From: Lota lota
Lineage: Eukaryota; Chordata; Actinopteri; Gadiformes; Lotidae
Direction of reading: 5' to 3'
Assembly (NCBI GenBank): GCA_026745465.1
Contig: JACYXH010000479.1
Span: 2,755,920-2,819,919 of the forward strand
DNA length: 64,000 nucleotides
Shown piece by piece: positions 53,404 to 64,000 of the stretch. A program made the position numbers and the translations under genes. The first letter of the stretch is position 1, and every line of letters starts with the position of its first letter. The notes beneath the pieces are model-generated. The model saw only the letters and a program-made list of their open reading frames with translations, made no database searches and was not told the DNA's origin.

Positions 53404-53553
53404 TGTAATGTTTTAGGTTATCTTTATAACTAAAAGATACGACTGGACTAATTATTAATTTAGTCATATGGCACTGCCATCTTTATTCTGCAACCTTCTT
53501 ATGTACATCCGGTTCAACAGAACATTCCAACAGGAAGTTCTAAGGATGTTACA
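53404..53553 (-). repeat. 5' LTR of the minus-strand gypsy element
   Basis: 150 bases, immediately preceded on the plus strand by the gag start region at 53357, so the leader is very short. Confidence 0.92.
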
Positions 53554-53558
53554 GGGGC

Positions 53559-54610
53559 TGTCCTTGATAGGCACACCAAATGTTAGGCCTCTGGGATTCT
53601 CTGAAGCCGACTTGTGATTTATTGAACAATGGAGGCTCATTTGCATAATCCTATTTCTGCATAACTCGGCCATTCTTAAGATAATCAAACTGAAAATAAT
53701 ACCATAAGGTCGGGCAGTATTAAGGAGTATATATTTGTACTCCTTTTTGCCCCATTCACTTTCCATATTAAATAATAATATTATAAATATTAATTAATAA
53801 ATAAAAGTATGCAACATTAAAAAAATCGTAGGAATGGCACACTGCACTGATATATGTGCAATTCTTTGCAATGGGCTAGGTTTTTCTACCTGCAACACCG
53901 TAGGAGGAACTAATTACCGAAAATGAAGCGGAAGAAGAAGAAAAATAAGTAAAAGAAAAATAATAAGACACATGATAACAATAGCGTGGCTTGTTTTGCA
54001 ACCACTCTAATAATAAAAAGACACATGATACCAATTGTGTGGCTTGCTTTGCAACCACACTATTCGCCAGAATATTGGCAAGAACCGAAATAATATTCGT
54101 AAAAACGTACAAACTAAACGTATACAATCACTGAATGAAGATTATGACAATTGAATGCATATTTCTCACTAGAAATGTTATCTAAACCCATTTTAATGCC
54201 ACTGAGAATAAAAGCCATGTCCACCTTTTTTTGTGCGCAGGCACACATATCCCTCGTGTTGCTGGAAATTCGTAGGAATCGCACACATACGATGGACATC
54301 TGTTCCTTTATAATATATTGTCCAATTGGAACCCCAGAGGATAGGGAGAAAGAAATCAATAAATGGCTCCTTCACTTTAATAAAACACATATAAAATGTC
54401 AGACAATTTCATTACAATTCATTGCGTGTCTCTTGCAAATACTCCAAGAAGACGAATCATATCAACTTGGTTTGTGTTGTCTGTCTGCGAGTGATGGGGC
54501 GATAGTCTGGCAGATGTGCAGTGCAAGTTTCAAGAGGCATTAGTGTGAACCGGAACTATTAAATATCAAAGCAGACTTCTGGAGTCTTATATTAATGTAC
54601 CATCTGGTAT
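53559..54610. other. Intergenic DNA without recognised genes
   Basis: Several open frames of 60-130 codons lack recognisable domains. A repeated phrase (ataagacacatgataacaata / aaaagacacatgataccaat, near 53962 and 54015) suggests a local duplication. Confidence 0.45.
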
Positions 54611-54633
54611 TCTACTGTCTATCTGTCTATTTC

Positions 54634-54725
<92 letters not shown>
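54611..54725. repeat. (CTAT)n microsatellite
   Basis: About 24 ctat units followed by diverged ctgt units. Confidence 0.95.
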
Positions 54726-54799
54726 GTTGGCAAGATATATGTGTCTACCTGTCTGTCTCTCTGTCTCTGTTATATCTGTCTGTCTGCTTGTCTGCTTAT

Positions 54800-55694
54800 C
54801 TATCTAGCTATTTATCTTTTCCATTATGGATGGCAATGCCTCACAGCTACACTATAAATAGCTCTAGTTCATTCATTCACACCAACAGTGTATACGTATG
54901 GGTTTCACTTTGAAATGTACTACACATCCAACAATAATGTCAGGTTACAAAAGGATCATTTGTCCTTTATAAGCCCCGTGGTTACTCACAGGGAAAATAT
55001 CATTCAGTGCTCTTGGAGAGGAGTGGTATAAAATATGGGGCCTATTCCAGGTAGAAAACTATTCTAATTACACAACATTTACATGAAACAACAGACTGAT
55101 AATCAAACAGATAATGTTTATTTACTATGAAAAACATTTACAGCTAAGTTGAAGCCTTGCCTACAGAAAATAAGTAAATTTTGTAGAATCGTATTTTACA
55201 GTAGTCCTAGAAGGCATTCTTGATCTAGTGGTCTGGTCGTGATAGGCAACGTAACATTGAGGCTGTTTTGACAGAGGTCAGACTCGTAGACAGACCATCT
55301 CCCAGGGTAGGAGGGGCGTGCAGTGCTGAGATGCTGCATTATGCAACGCTTTCCCACCAAAACCTTAGTCTATCACCATCCATACTCACCACCGAACCGT
55401 GGTGCCTAGGAGGAGAGCTACCGAAAAAAAAGTTGAAGTTATTATATATATTTTTAGGTTGTTGATCGTTGTTATCATAACGGATATATCGGCTCTGCTC
55501 CGCGTTCTGCTTTCCGAGCTTCAGGTACGGAACGATTGCGCGCAAAATTGTAATACCAGCATCAACGTTAGACTGCAATACCTCTCGGGTGACTATATCA
55601 TCAACGTTTTAGCAGTTGGATGGAGAACAGTGTGACCTGACCCATGTACATTTTGCAGGAGAAGACAAACACAAGAGCTCTGCTTAAAATTGCC
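54800..55694. other. Upstream region of dlk1
   Basis: The promoter and 5' UTR of dlk1 must lie here; I see no clear TATA box. The last 45 bases before the ATG are presumably leader. No other gene recognised. Confidence 0.4.
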
Positions 55695-56463
55695 ATGCAC
55701 CTAACAAGGATTAGTTTACTTCTGCTCGTTACCGGAATCGCTAAAGGTAATTTAAATAGGCCTACACAATTTTAGTTCACTTTCGTTTGGACTGGCGTTG
55801 ACTAGACTACTACTTACGACATTAATCGATTTTATAGTTTGTTAATAAAACTGAAGCCTAAACTATTTTGTTTTGGGGTCAAGCGTCTGGAAATGAAGTG
55901 GCAAATAAAATTTGCATGACTTTAAATTGTTAAATGTTTTAATGTTTTAATCGGAATCAACGCGCTGCAATCTCATCCTGTGCAATGTATCTAAAAGGTT
56001 TGGAGTGCAGCGCAGGGTGCAACACGGAGAACGGGTTGTGTGTGAATCAAGGAGAGTGCAGGTAGGCTACGAGATGGCGATGTCTGTGCAGAAAGATCGG
56101 ATCACTAAAACTGAAACTTCAATCCGATAAACTGCTTTATTAGTCTTCTAGGGATTGATTCACAAGGGCTATTTCATGAACTTATATTCATATTTATTTT
56201 ATATTTTTTCTTAAACAATAAATATAAATCGTACAATTCTAATAATATTGATTTCACATGTTTGTACTTTAAATACATTAAAGCATTTGGTAGCCTGTAG
56301 TATTAACACTCAAAAAATGTATTTAGAATTTAGCCTGTTGTGGTGGCAGAAAATATAGTAGGTCTGGTCATTTAGACCATGGTCCATTGTGTCCATGACA
56401 ACTATCATCCGACCCCCTCCATCACCTTAATTACCTCAGAAACCAATTTGTCTATATATATTT

Positions 56464-56507
<44 letters not shown>

Positions 56508-57625
56508 ACGTTGTGGACTCCTATGATAATTAAAGCAATTAAAAGGCATATCAATGAAGCATCCATCTCATCCAAGTTATAATAACTGTGCTCCTGAGAC
56601 CTCCAGTAGATGAGTTAAAGAATGGTTATATGTCGGTTAACCTGCCTCCCTCTTTGTCTCTGTGGACCAGGTGCAAGCCAGGCTGGCGCGGGAGGACATG
56701 TGACCAGTGCATCCCCTTCCCTGGCTGTCTGCACGGTGCATGTGAGAAGGCATGGCAGTGTGTCTGTAAAGAGGGCTGGGGGGGCAGCCACTGTGACCAA
56801 GGTAAAAATAGATACATTCAAGCATTAAACATTCGAAAGAGGAAGAGCCAGAAAAGAGATCCTGTCTGTCTCCTGGCTCTGTGTTCCCTGGTTATCTCTA
56901 TTTGTATTTTGATATACATATACCGCTGTCTCTGTATAGAGTCAAGAGGGTGAGATGTAAGAGAGTGATAGAGGAAGAGAGAGAGTGCAAGACAGTGAGA
57001 GAGTGAGACAGGGAGAGAGAGCACGCAAGAGACAGGGACAGAGACAGAGACAGAAAGAGAGAGAGAGAGACAGAGAGAGAGTAGAGCAATTTACAGAGAC
57101 TGGATGAGACAGAGTGATAATGAAAGAGTGAGAGAGAAGGGAGTGGGAGAGAGAGAATGATAGAATGGGGGGGGTTATGGGAATAAATAGTGTGTGTGTC
57201 TTTGTATGAGCAGTTCTAAAAACCGCATTTCCCCATTTCACAGATATCCGTCCTTGTTCATTGGCGCCTTGCTCTGCCAACGCCACCTGCGTGGACACGG
57301 GAGCGGGGGGGTACCTCTGCATGTGCCCCAGTGGGTACATGGGGGACCGCTGTCACCTGAGGAAAGGACCTTGTCTAACCAACGGGTAGGTGCACACACA
57401 CACACACCTACTGCGCTAGCCATGAACAATAAACGTAACCACAACAGAAGAAAGCATTCCAATTCTTGTATGAATGCTCTCGTGCTCTCTCTCTCCCTCA
57501 GACTCTTTTTCTATCACTCTCCCTCTCTCAGTTTCTATCACCCTCTCCCTCTCTCTATTTGTAAACCAAGGTTGGCATCAGATAAAACGGGGGAAATTAA
57601 GGTGCATAAATTACCCATGGCTCTA

Positions 57626-57716
<91 letters not shown>

Positions 57717-58734
57717 ACCCGACATCTCTTCATTTGCATGAGAATCAGATGGGTGCACCACAGAAATCAAATGAACGAGTCAAATGAATGTCCCAGGTTG
57801 TCTGTTCTAATTGGTCTGGCCTGCCATCAGTACTGTATGGTTGTTATATATATAAATATGTTTGTACATATATTTTTATGTATATATATATTCATACACT
57901 GCTTTGTCCTTCAGCTCTCCTTGCCAGAACAGAGGCACGTGTGCGGATGGCGAGGGGGAGGCGGCCTATACGTCCTGTGTGTGCCCAGCAGGCTTCACCG
58001 GGGACTTCTGCCAGATCAACGTGGAAAGCTGTGCGCCCAACCCCTGCCTTAACGACGGAAACTGCACCAACCATGGCCTGGCCTTCGCCTGTGCCTGCCC
58101 CCCGGGGTTCTCCGGGTTCACATGTAACCACACCGCAGGGCAGCCCCCCCCCTCCCCATCCCCGTGCATGGGGGGGCCGTGCGCCAACGGCGGCACTTGC
58201 CTGGACCTATCGGACACTACCTTCCGCTGCGCCTGCCCGAGGGGGTTCGTTGGTGTGCTGTGCTCCCTGCAGCAGCAGCACCGGCTCAAGACCGCCCGAC
58301 CCAAGCCAGCCGGATCCCCCTCCGACCACAGGGTACTGTCACTGACCCCCCAGCACTACTTGCTGCCGGCGCACGTCTTCCACAAGCTGCTCCGCCCGCC
58401 GGAGCCGGACCTGCTGAGGACCGGCCTGAAGGAAAGGGTCACTGGCTCCTCCTCTGGGGGGGGTCTGGTCAGCAGGCACGGCCAGCTCCTCTGCTTCAGC
58501 ATGCTAGCCCTGCTCACCTGCCTGGTCATCCTGGGCACTACCGCCATTGTGTTCTTTGGCCGCTGCGAGACGTGGCTGGCCAATGCCCGGTACAGCCAGC
58601 TGGTGCGGCAGCACAGAGAACACCTGCTGAGAGAGTCCGGTGCTACTCAGGACGAGCCCGAGAACTCGGTCAACATCATCATGCCCGAGAAGATCAGGCT
58701 CGCCAGCTTCGGGAGACATTACACCTCGATCTGA
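55695..58734 (+). CDS. dlk1: Delta-like non-canonical Notch ligand 1 (Pref-1), five coding exons
   Basis: Coding exons 55695-55746, 55998-56061, 56671-56801, 57244-57385 and 57915-58734, all with GT/AG borders and phases that fit, give 402 residues (human DLK1: 383). The start MHLTRISLLLLVTGIAKG is a signal peptide. Six EGF-like units follow (about 21-285), beginning ECSAGCNTENGLCVNQGECR and CDQCIPFPGCLHGACEKAWQ, with no DSL domain, as is typical of DLK and unlike true Delta. A juxtamembrane stalk precedes a single membrane span at about 321-345 (LLCFSMLALLTCLVILGTTA). The tail RCETWLANARYSQL ... VNIIMPEKIRLASFG matches DLK1 (KCETWVSNLRYN ... VNIIFPEKI), not DLK2. The protein is a membrane-bound or shed ligand that dampens Notch signalling and adipocyte differentiation. 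The last exon is GC-rich, unlike the repeat-rich introns. Start choice rests on the signal peptide. Confidence 0.95.
56466..56504. repeat. (AT)n microsatellite in dlk1 intron 2
   Basis: Pure AT run of about 39 bases. Confidence 0.95.
56950..57165. repeat. GA-rich purine tract in dlk1 intron 3
   Basis: Imperfect gagaga/gacaga repeats over about 215 bases; frames through it are spurious. Confidence 0.85.
57629..57712. repeat. (TC)n microsatellite in dlk1 intron 4
   Basis: Pure TC run of about 84 bases. Confidence 0.95.
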
Positions 58735-59150
58735 TCGGTTTTGAGGCTAGTTAACATGCCTTTTTTGTGCTCTATTTCCCGCTGTCTCTCTCTCCCCCCC
58801 TCCCACCCCCCACCCCCCCTTTGTGTCTGTTAGCACACCTGCACAATACTGTATGTCTGCAGGAAGGGAAAAGACCGGTAGAATGACATTCCTGCTCCTC
58901 CTCCATACAGAAACAGGATGTATTTGAATGGAAAGAGAACTGAGCAACTGTGATGAAAGGATAATATTTTTGTATTAAAATGGAATGTTAATCATTGGAC
59001 CGTGACTGGAGAACCACCATGGGGGATGTCCTATTGTGCAGCAGTGGATCTAGACTGCATCATATTATTTGTTACAGTTTGTTACAGATTCATGTTTTAT
59101 GGTAATTGGGAGAATGTATCCAATAAATGTTTCCTGATTTTGTTGTCACT
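58735..59150 (+). other. dlk1 3' UTR with polyadenylation signal
   Basis: Sequence after the stop at 58734 contains a C-rich patch (about 58794-58820) and an aataaa signal at 59122-59127 followed by a gt-rich element, a plausible transcript end. Later aataaa signals near 60111 leave a longer UTR possible. Confidence 0.55.
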
Positions 59151-60165
59151 GCGGACGGATGTATTTGGGCCGGCTGCTTCACTGGTGTCTTGTTCCCCAA
59201 CTCAGCTGCATTCAACGGATAACAAAGGATTTATGAACATGGCATTGGAAATACATGTTTAAAAAAATATTTTTGAGGTGTTAACATTTTGATTCAGTGT
59301 TATAGTTATATTTCCTTGGAGTTCAAGCTTAAAATATTAATATATTCATTCAACGCTTATTCATATATTCATATATGAATATATAGGGTAAATTAGCATT
59401 TTTTAAATTTGATAATGGATAGAACAACCCTTCTGGAGTCGTATAAATACATTTCATATTGATGGTATTGTCAGATGCTGTGTGAGAAAGCTACGTATGT
59501 TCTTTGTGAAGGTATTTTGTATGACAAGTTAATGTCGGCCATTTGGTTCTGGTTGGGTTGGTTTGCAAAGCATAGTGGCTTGTCCATCTTGATGTCACCA
59601 TTGAAGCTTTTCTTTTACCCTTGGAAATGTTTAGCTGCTAACGAACATCTACAATTCACCTTAATAATCTCAGAATCATTGCGGCTGTTTTGTTGTTGTC
59701 AGTATTACAGGAATGTGCTTTGAAGTATATACAATTCTCAGTTGATTCATAATATTTCTGCATATTCCAGTGTGGTCAGAAAATACCTCATATTAAACCA
59801 TTAAGAATGGCTTTATATATTCATATTTTAAATTACATTTATGTTAAGTAAAATATACTGGATGATGTATGAAAATATGAACTATGGTATTACATTGTCA
59901 TATTCATCCACCTTGACATGCTGGGCATAAGCAGAATATGGCATGTGGTCATTTTGATGTTTTTGACGATTAATGGAGTTTGAGGAAAGGAAAATAAACT
60001 GGCAGATTTTTTTCTGATGTATTCTGTTTTTAATAAAACAGATATTGTGTACATACGTTTCAATGATAATATGTTTCAATATTGTTGGGGGGTAATTTAA
60101 TTAAAACAATAAAATGACTCAGACTCCTTTATATAGTTATAATACTCCACGACAAGCAAGCTCAC
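59151..60165. other. AT-rich DNA downstream of dlk1
   Basis: Either an extended dlk1 UTR or intergenic DNA. No open frame with a recognisable product. Confidence 0.45.
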
Positions 60166-60234
60166 AAACACACACGCGCACACACACACACATATACACA
60201 CATACAAAAACACACACACAGACACACACACACT
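60166..60234. repeat. CA-rich microsatellite
   Basis: Imperfect (CA)n with TA and AAA interruptions. Confidence 0.9.
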
Positions 60235-61494
60235 GTCAGTCTTACATTTATATGCAGACCTATACACACATACATACTTATTATTTGAGGCTGACAATTA
60301 TTTGAGGCTGGTAATTACAACATTGGTGACTACAACAACGGTGGATTAAGGTGGTCATGGGCCTTTGTGGTGCCCCCAATGAATAAAATAATAATAAGCA
60401 TTCACTTTCCAATGCGATACTACTGTAATATAACACGGATGGATGGTTCGCTAACTAGCTCTTAGCACACAAAACATGGTGAGAACACATTGAACATCGT
60501 GCCCACGACAGCATTAAAGCAAATGCTCTTCTGCTGGGCTACAAAGACTGCTGTTAGACCATCCACAGCTTTTACTTGGGCTAAGGAGTCAGCACGTTAG
60601 CAAAGTACATGCAGATCAGCAGTACACCACAATATTAAAGAATTCTCCATTATAACAAATTAAGATAGGACGCTTTAACTAGGGAAAAACTCATAAAACG
60701 AAGGAAATATTTCTAACTCTGTTACGGCTAACGACAAAACAAAACAGACCATGTAGGTTACCTATAATTCCCTTTGTGTTTCTTACTACGGTAAACATGT
60801 TAACCCAAAATACACAACAGAAACAGGTTTTAGCTTTTGTGCTCCGCTCTCATAGTTCTTTCTGACATCTTTGCCGCTATGCTGTCCAGTAACAGTGATG
60901 CATTATTAGACGCATTTAATGTAGATAGTTAAAAAAATATCCGGCCAATCCTGGACCCTTGTATATGTAAGGCCCCTAGGCTGCATCTTAGGTCAGCCTG
61001 TGCATTTATCCGCGCCACACCATTTCATGGCTCCCAGTGGTACCAGTAGTCCCCGTTTCAAACGGCCGACGTGTTTTAATAAATAGTCTCTGTCTCCATC
61101 TTGTGGCAACCTGCTGATGTCATAGCTAGAGAAAAAAAAATGTAAAATAATTATAGTTGACAATGTAGGTTTCCGATAAAATACGAAAGTGTAAATAAAT
61201 ACGATATAAAAAATACACGGTTTTTTTTAGTATTTGGAGGGTTTAACTCATACAGCCTATCTGAGAATTGAGCTCGTTTGTGTTTGAATGGAAGTGCAAT
61301 AGAAAAATATATGGTTACACTTTTAATAAATATGAACACAAATGGGGTTTGAGACAGGAAACTAAACCCTTAAATACGATAAGCCACACAGTTAATATTT
61401 ATAAAATAATAAATGACGTGGTGACATCATTCATACAAAATAATAATACAAACAATAATGACTGAATGAATCTGATGAAGGAGAGGTAGGTGCC
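60235..61494. other. Intergenic DNA, probable old repeat remnants
   Basis: Phrases such as ggcccctaggctgcatcttaggtc (about 60971) resemble parts of common fish repeats, but I cannot set boundaries. No gene. Confidence 0.4.
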
Positions 61495-61580
61495 AGATCG
61501 CGCGATCAAACTCGCGCGAATCACTCGAGCGAGTAACGTTTGTGTACTCGCGCGAGCAAACTTGCGCGAACACGCGGGTA
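61495..61580. other. CpG-dense, palindrome-rich patch
   Basis: About a dozen CpGs in 85 bases, with repeated cgcgcgatcaaactcgcgcgaa / ctcgcgcgagcaaacttgcgcg units, in an otherwise CpG-poor AT-rich region. It looks like the subterminal part of a DNA transposon (the following ggtgtgaacgcacagtaa phrase is common in fish MITEs). Confidence 0.5.
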
Positions 61581-61778
61581 GAATATTCGCTTTTGGTGTG
61601 AACGCACAGTAAAACAGCTGCACTAAGCATACCCACTATCTGACTACCAACTTCTGGCCTCTGGGAGGCGCTTCAGGGTACCAGGCTGCAGGAAGAATAA
61701 GTACTTGTTGTTCCTCACCCCTTTACACTACTCACCCCCAGAGGAGCGCAAGGAGTTGAGCCACCCTCCCCTGCACAT

Positions 61779-62891
<1,113 letters not shown>

Positions 62892-62937
62892 GACCTTCAT
62901 TGCTGCGCTACGACACGGTAGCGCAGCAATGAAGGTC
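62892..62937. repeat. Perfect hairpin, 20-base arms
   Basis: Arms at 62892-62911 (gaccttcattgctgcgctac) and 62918-62937 are exact reverse complements separated by gacacg. Confidence 0.9.
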
Positions 62938-62968
62938 GGCAATGAATAATAAGTGTAACACACTAATA

Positions 62969-62993
62969 AGTGTGTGTGTGTGTGTGTGTGTGT
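62969..62993. repeat. (TG)n microsatellite
   Basis: Short pure TG run. Confidence 0.9.
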
Positions 62994-63103
62994 ACCTGTG
63001 TGTGTAAAGGGGATAATATTATCATAAATGATCAAACAATGAGACATACCGGATAAGACAAGTCAATAAACAAAATGTATCAAACAACAGATAATGTTAA
63101 AAC

Positions 63104-64000
63104 TAGGGCTGTCAAAAATAGCGCGTTAACGACGTTAATTAGTTGTTTGCTGTTAATTACGTCAATTTTTTTAACGCATTTCACGCATGCGCAGTGTGAC
63201 AAATTATTCAGGTCAGGAAAGTGGTTGGGAGCTAGAGGCGAGATGGAGCAAGGTGAGCAAAGTGGGCCTATTGACGGATTCAAATATAAAAAGAATGATG
63301 ATGGTACAGTTAACAAGTACAAGGTTATTTGCAAGATTTGTAAGAAGGAGTTTCAATTTCACCGGAGCTGTTCAAGCTTGAAGTACCATGTCAACGCCAA
63401 ACATGCGTTTGCTGGGCCGTCAGATTCAGCAAGTGGTTTGCGCCAGACCACGCTGAATGTTTGCAGGCAATTAACAAAATCAACCTCAGATAATTTGACC
63501 AACCCAATAGCAAAATGGATTGCAAAGGATTGTAGACCCATTAGCACTGTAGAAGACTCAGGTTTCCTTGATGTTTTGCAAGTGGCGTCTCAAGACTCAT
63601 TCTATTAGCCACCGTCAAGAGCCACAGTTATGAAGAAAATTCACGAGCTCTATGAAAAAGAAAAAAGGAAAGAGGTCTTGGCTCAAGTAAATCATATCGC
63701 CCTGACAGGAGACCATTGGACATCAGTGAGTAACAACAATTACCTCGGAGTAACTGCACATTTAATCAGTGACACGTGGGAACTGAAGTCTTTTGCGCTG
63801 ACTATATTAAAAACTGAGGAGCGTCATTTTGCGGAGGCTTGTAAAGAACAGTTCCTGTCTGTTGCACGTGAGTGGGACATCGAGGGCAAGACTACAACCA
63901 TTGGGACTGACAGTGCACGCAACATGGTTGCCGCAATTCGACTTACACGCTATGAACACATGAACTGTGTCGCTCACATGGTGCAGAGAAGTGTCACAGT
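63104..64000 (+). mobile_element. hAT DNA transposon, left part, runs off the window
   Basis: The left end TAGGGCTGTCAAAAATAG at 63104 is typical of fish hAT elements. It is followed by AT-rich subterminal DNA with several gttaa/ttaacg words and then a transposase gene. The 8-base target duplication would be gttaaaac (63096-63103); its partner lies outside the window. Confidence 0.8.
63243..64000 (+). pseudogene. hAT transposase with BED zinc finger (partial at window edge)
   Basis: I start at ATG 63243 (MEQGEQSGPIDGFKYKKNDD), which begins just before the BED finger; an upstream in-frame Met gives an unlikely leader that includes the terminal repeat region. The BED finger is YKVICKICKKEF with CSSLKYHVNAKH. 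The catalytic RNase-H-like domain starts in ALTGDHWTSVSNNNYLG (first Asp) and continues to TIGTDSARNMVAA (second Asp) and NCVAHMVQ (the CxxH pattern). A single in-frame TAG at 63606-63608 interrupts it after ASQDSFY, and the same frame is open on both sides to the window end. Resembles ZBED1-type hAT-Ac transposases. A recent copy, probably inactive because of the stop. Confidence 0.88.

Larger units (their letters stand above)
50764..53553 (-). mobile_element. Mag-type Ty3/gypsy retrotransposon with 150-bp LTRs (fossil)
   Basis: Two 150-base LTRs, 50764-50913 and 53404-53553, both TGTAATGTTTTAGG...GGATGTTACA, differ at only two positions I can see. The duplication ggggc flanks them (50759-50763 and 53554-53558). 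A minus-strand polypurine tract (aaagaaggggga) adjoins the left LTR. Gag, protease and reverse transcriptase read on the minus strand. It is broken, with a few breaks, but recent by LTR identity. Confidence 0.93.

Noticed and set aside
57194-57787. A 197-codon frame crossing dlk1 exon 4 and intron 4
   Set aside because: It is in a different frame from the EGF coding sequence and is kept open mainly by a TC microsatellite.
55695-58734. DLK2 rather than DLK1
   Set aside because: The cytoplasmic tail (CETW...NIIMPEKI) matches DLK1 closely and does not match the DLK2 tail.

Overview
The window is a piece of a teleost fish chromosome. The evidence is a five-exon gene matching vertebrate DLK1, introns with ordinary GT/AG borders, dense microsatellites, and a mix of elements typical of ray-finned fish (Tc1, hAT, tRNA-derived SINEs, LINE fragments, several Ty3/gypsy families and a Polinton). 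Base composition and gene spacing are eukaryotic; nothing bacterial, no CRISPR array and no operon is present.

Layout. 1-3 kb: one large minus-strand exon (1135-2943) of a Ser-rich, then Arg/Lys/Glu-rich host protein that I do not recognise. 3-9 kb: intergenic DNA with a perfect 30-bp palindrome and a minus-strand row of three tRNA-like modules (about 7.69-8.08 kb). 9096-11377: an internally reduced chromodomain Ty3/gypsy element with two LTRs and a 5-bp target duplication. 12.15-14.1 kb: a decayed LINE on the minus strand. 14805-18260: a Gmr1-like gypsy element whose integrase lies upstream of its reverse transcriptase, ending beside a short telomere-like tract and a long AT microsatellite. 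19.67 kb: a SINE. 22100-23737: a complete Tc1-like transposon with 238-bp inverted repeats and a nearly open transposase.

25298-38119: a 12.8-kb Polinton (Maverick) with near-identical terminal inverted repeats and a 6-bp target duplication. It carries protein-primed DNA polymerase B, packaging ATPase, capsid-type genes, a chromodomain integrase and several unnamed accessory genes. It looks young but broken. 38.5-42.3 kb: a SINE, a doubtful THAP-like remnant and a solo LTR (41300-41641) related to the Gmr1-like element.

42342-50350: an 8-kb DNA transposon with inverted termini built from tandem CACGTG-bearing repeats and a two-exon integrase-core transposase. Its intron has taken in a hairpin element, which was itself split by a Mag-type gypsy element (43042-47079). 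A short non-autonomous LTR element, in which one LTR segment is inverted relative to the other, sits near 48.6-49.8 kb. A second Mag-type gypsy element (50764-53553) lies just outside.

55695-58734: dlk1, the only clearly identified host gene, with signal peptide, EGF repeats, one membrane span and a conserved cytoplasmic tail. Its 3' flank is repeat-rich intergenic DNA. A hAT transposon begins at 63104 and runs off the window.

The host genes are few and far apart: about 52 kb of nested mobile DNA separates the Ser-rich gene (minus) from dlk1 (plus). The two strongest candidates for something little described are the 8-kb CACGTG-repeat transposon and the accessory genes at the two arms of the Polinton.
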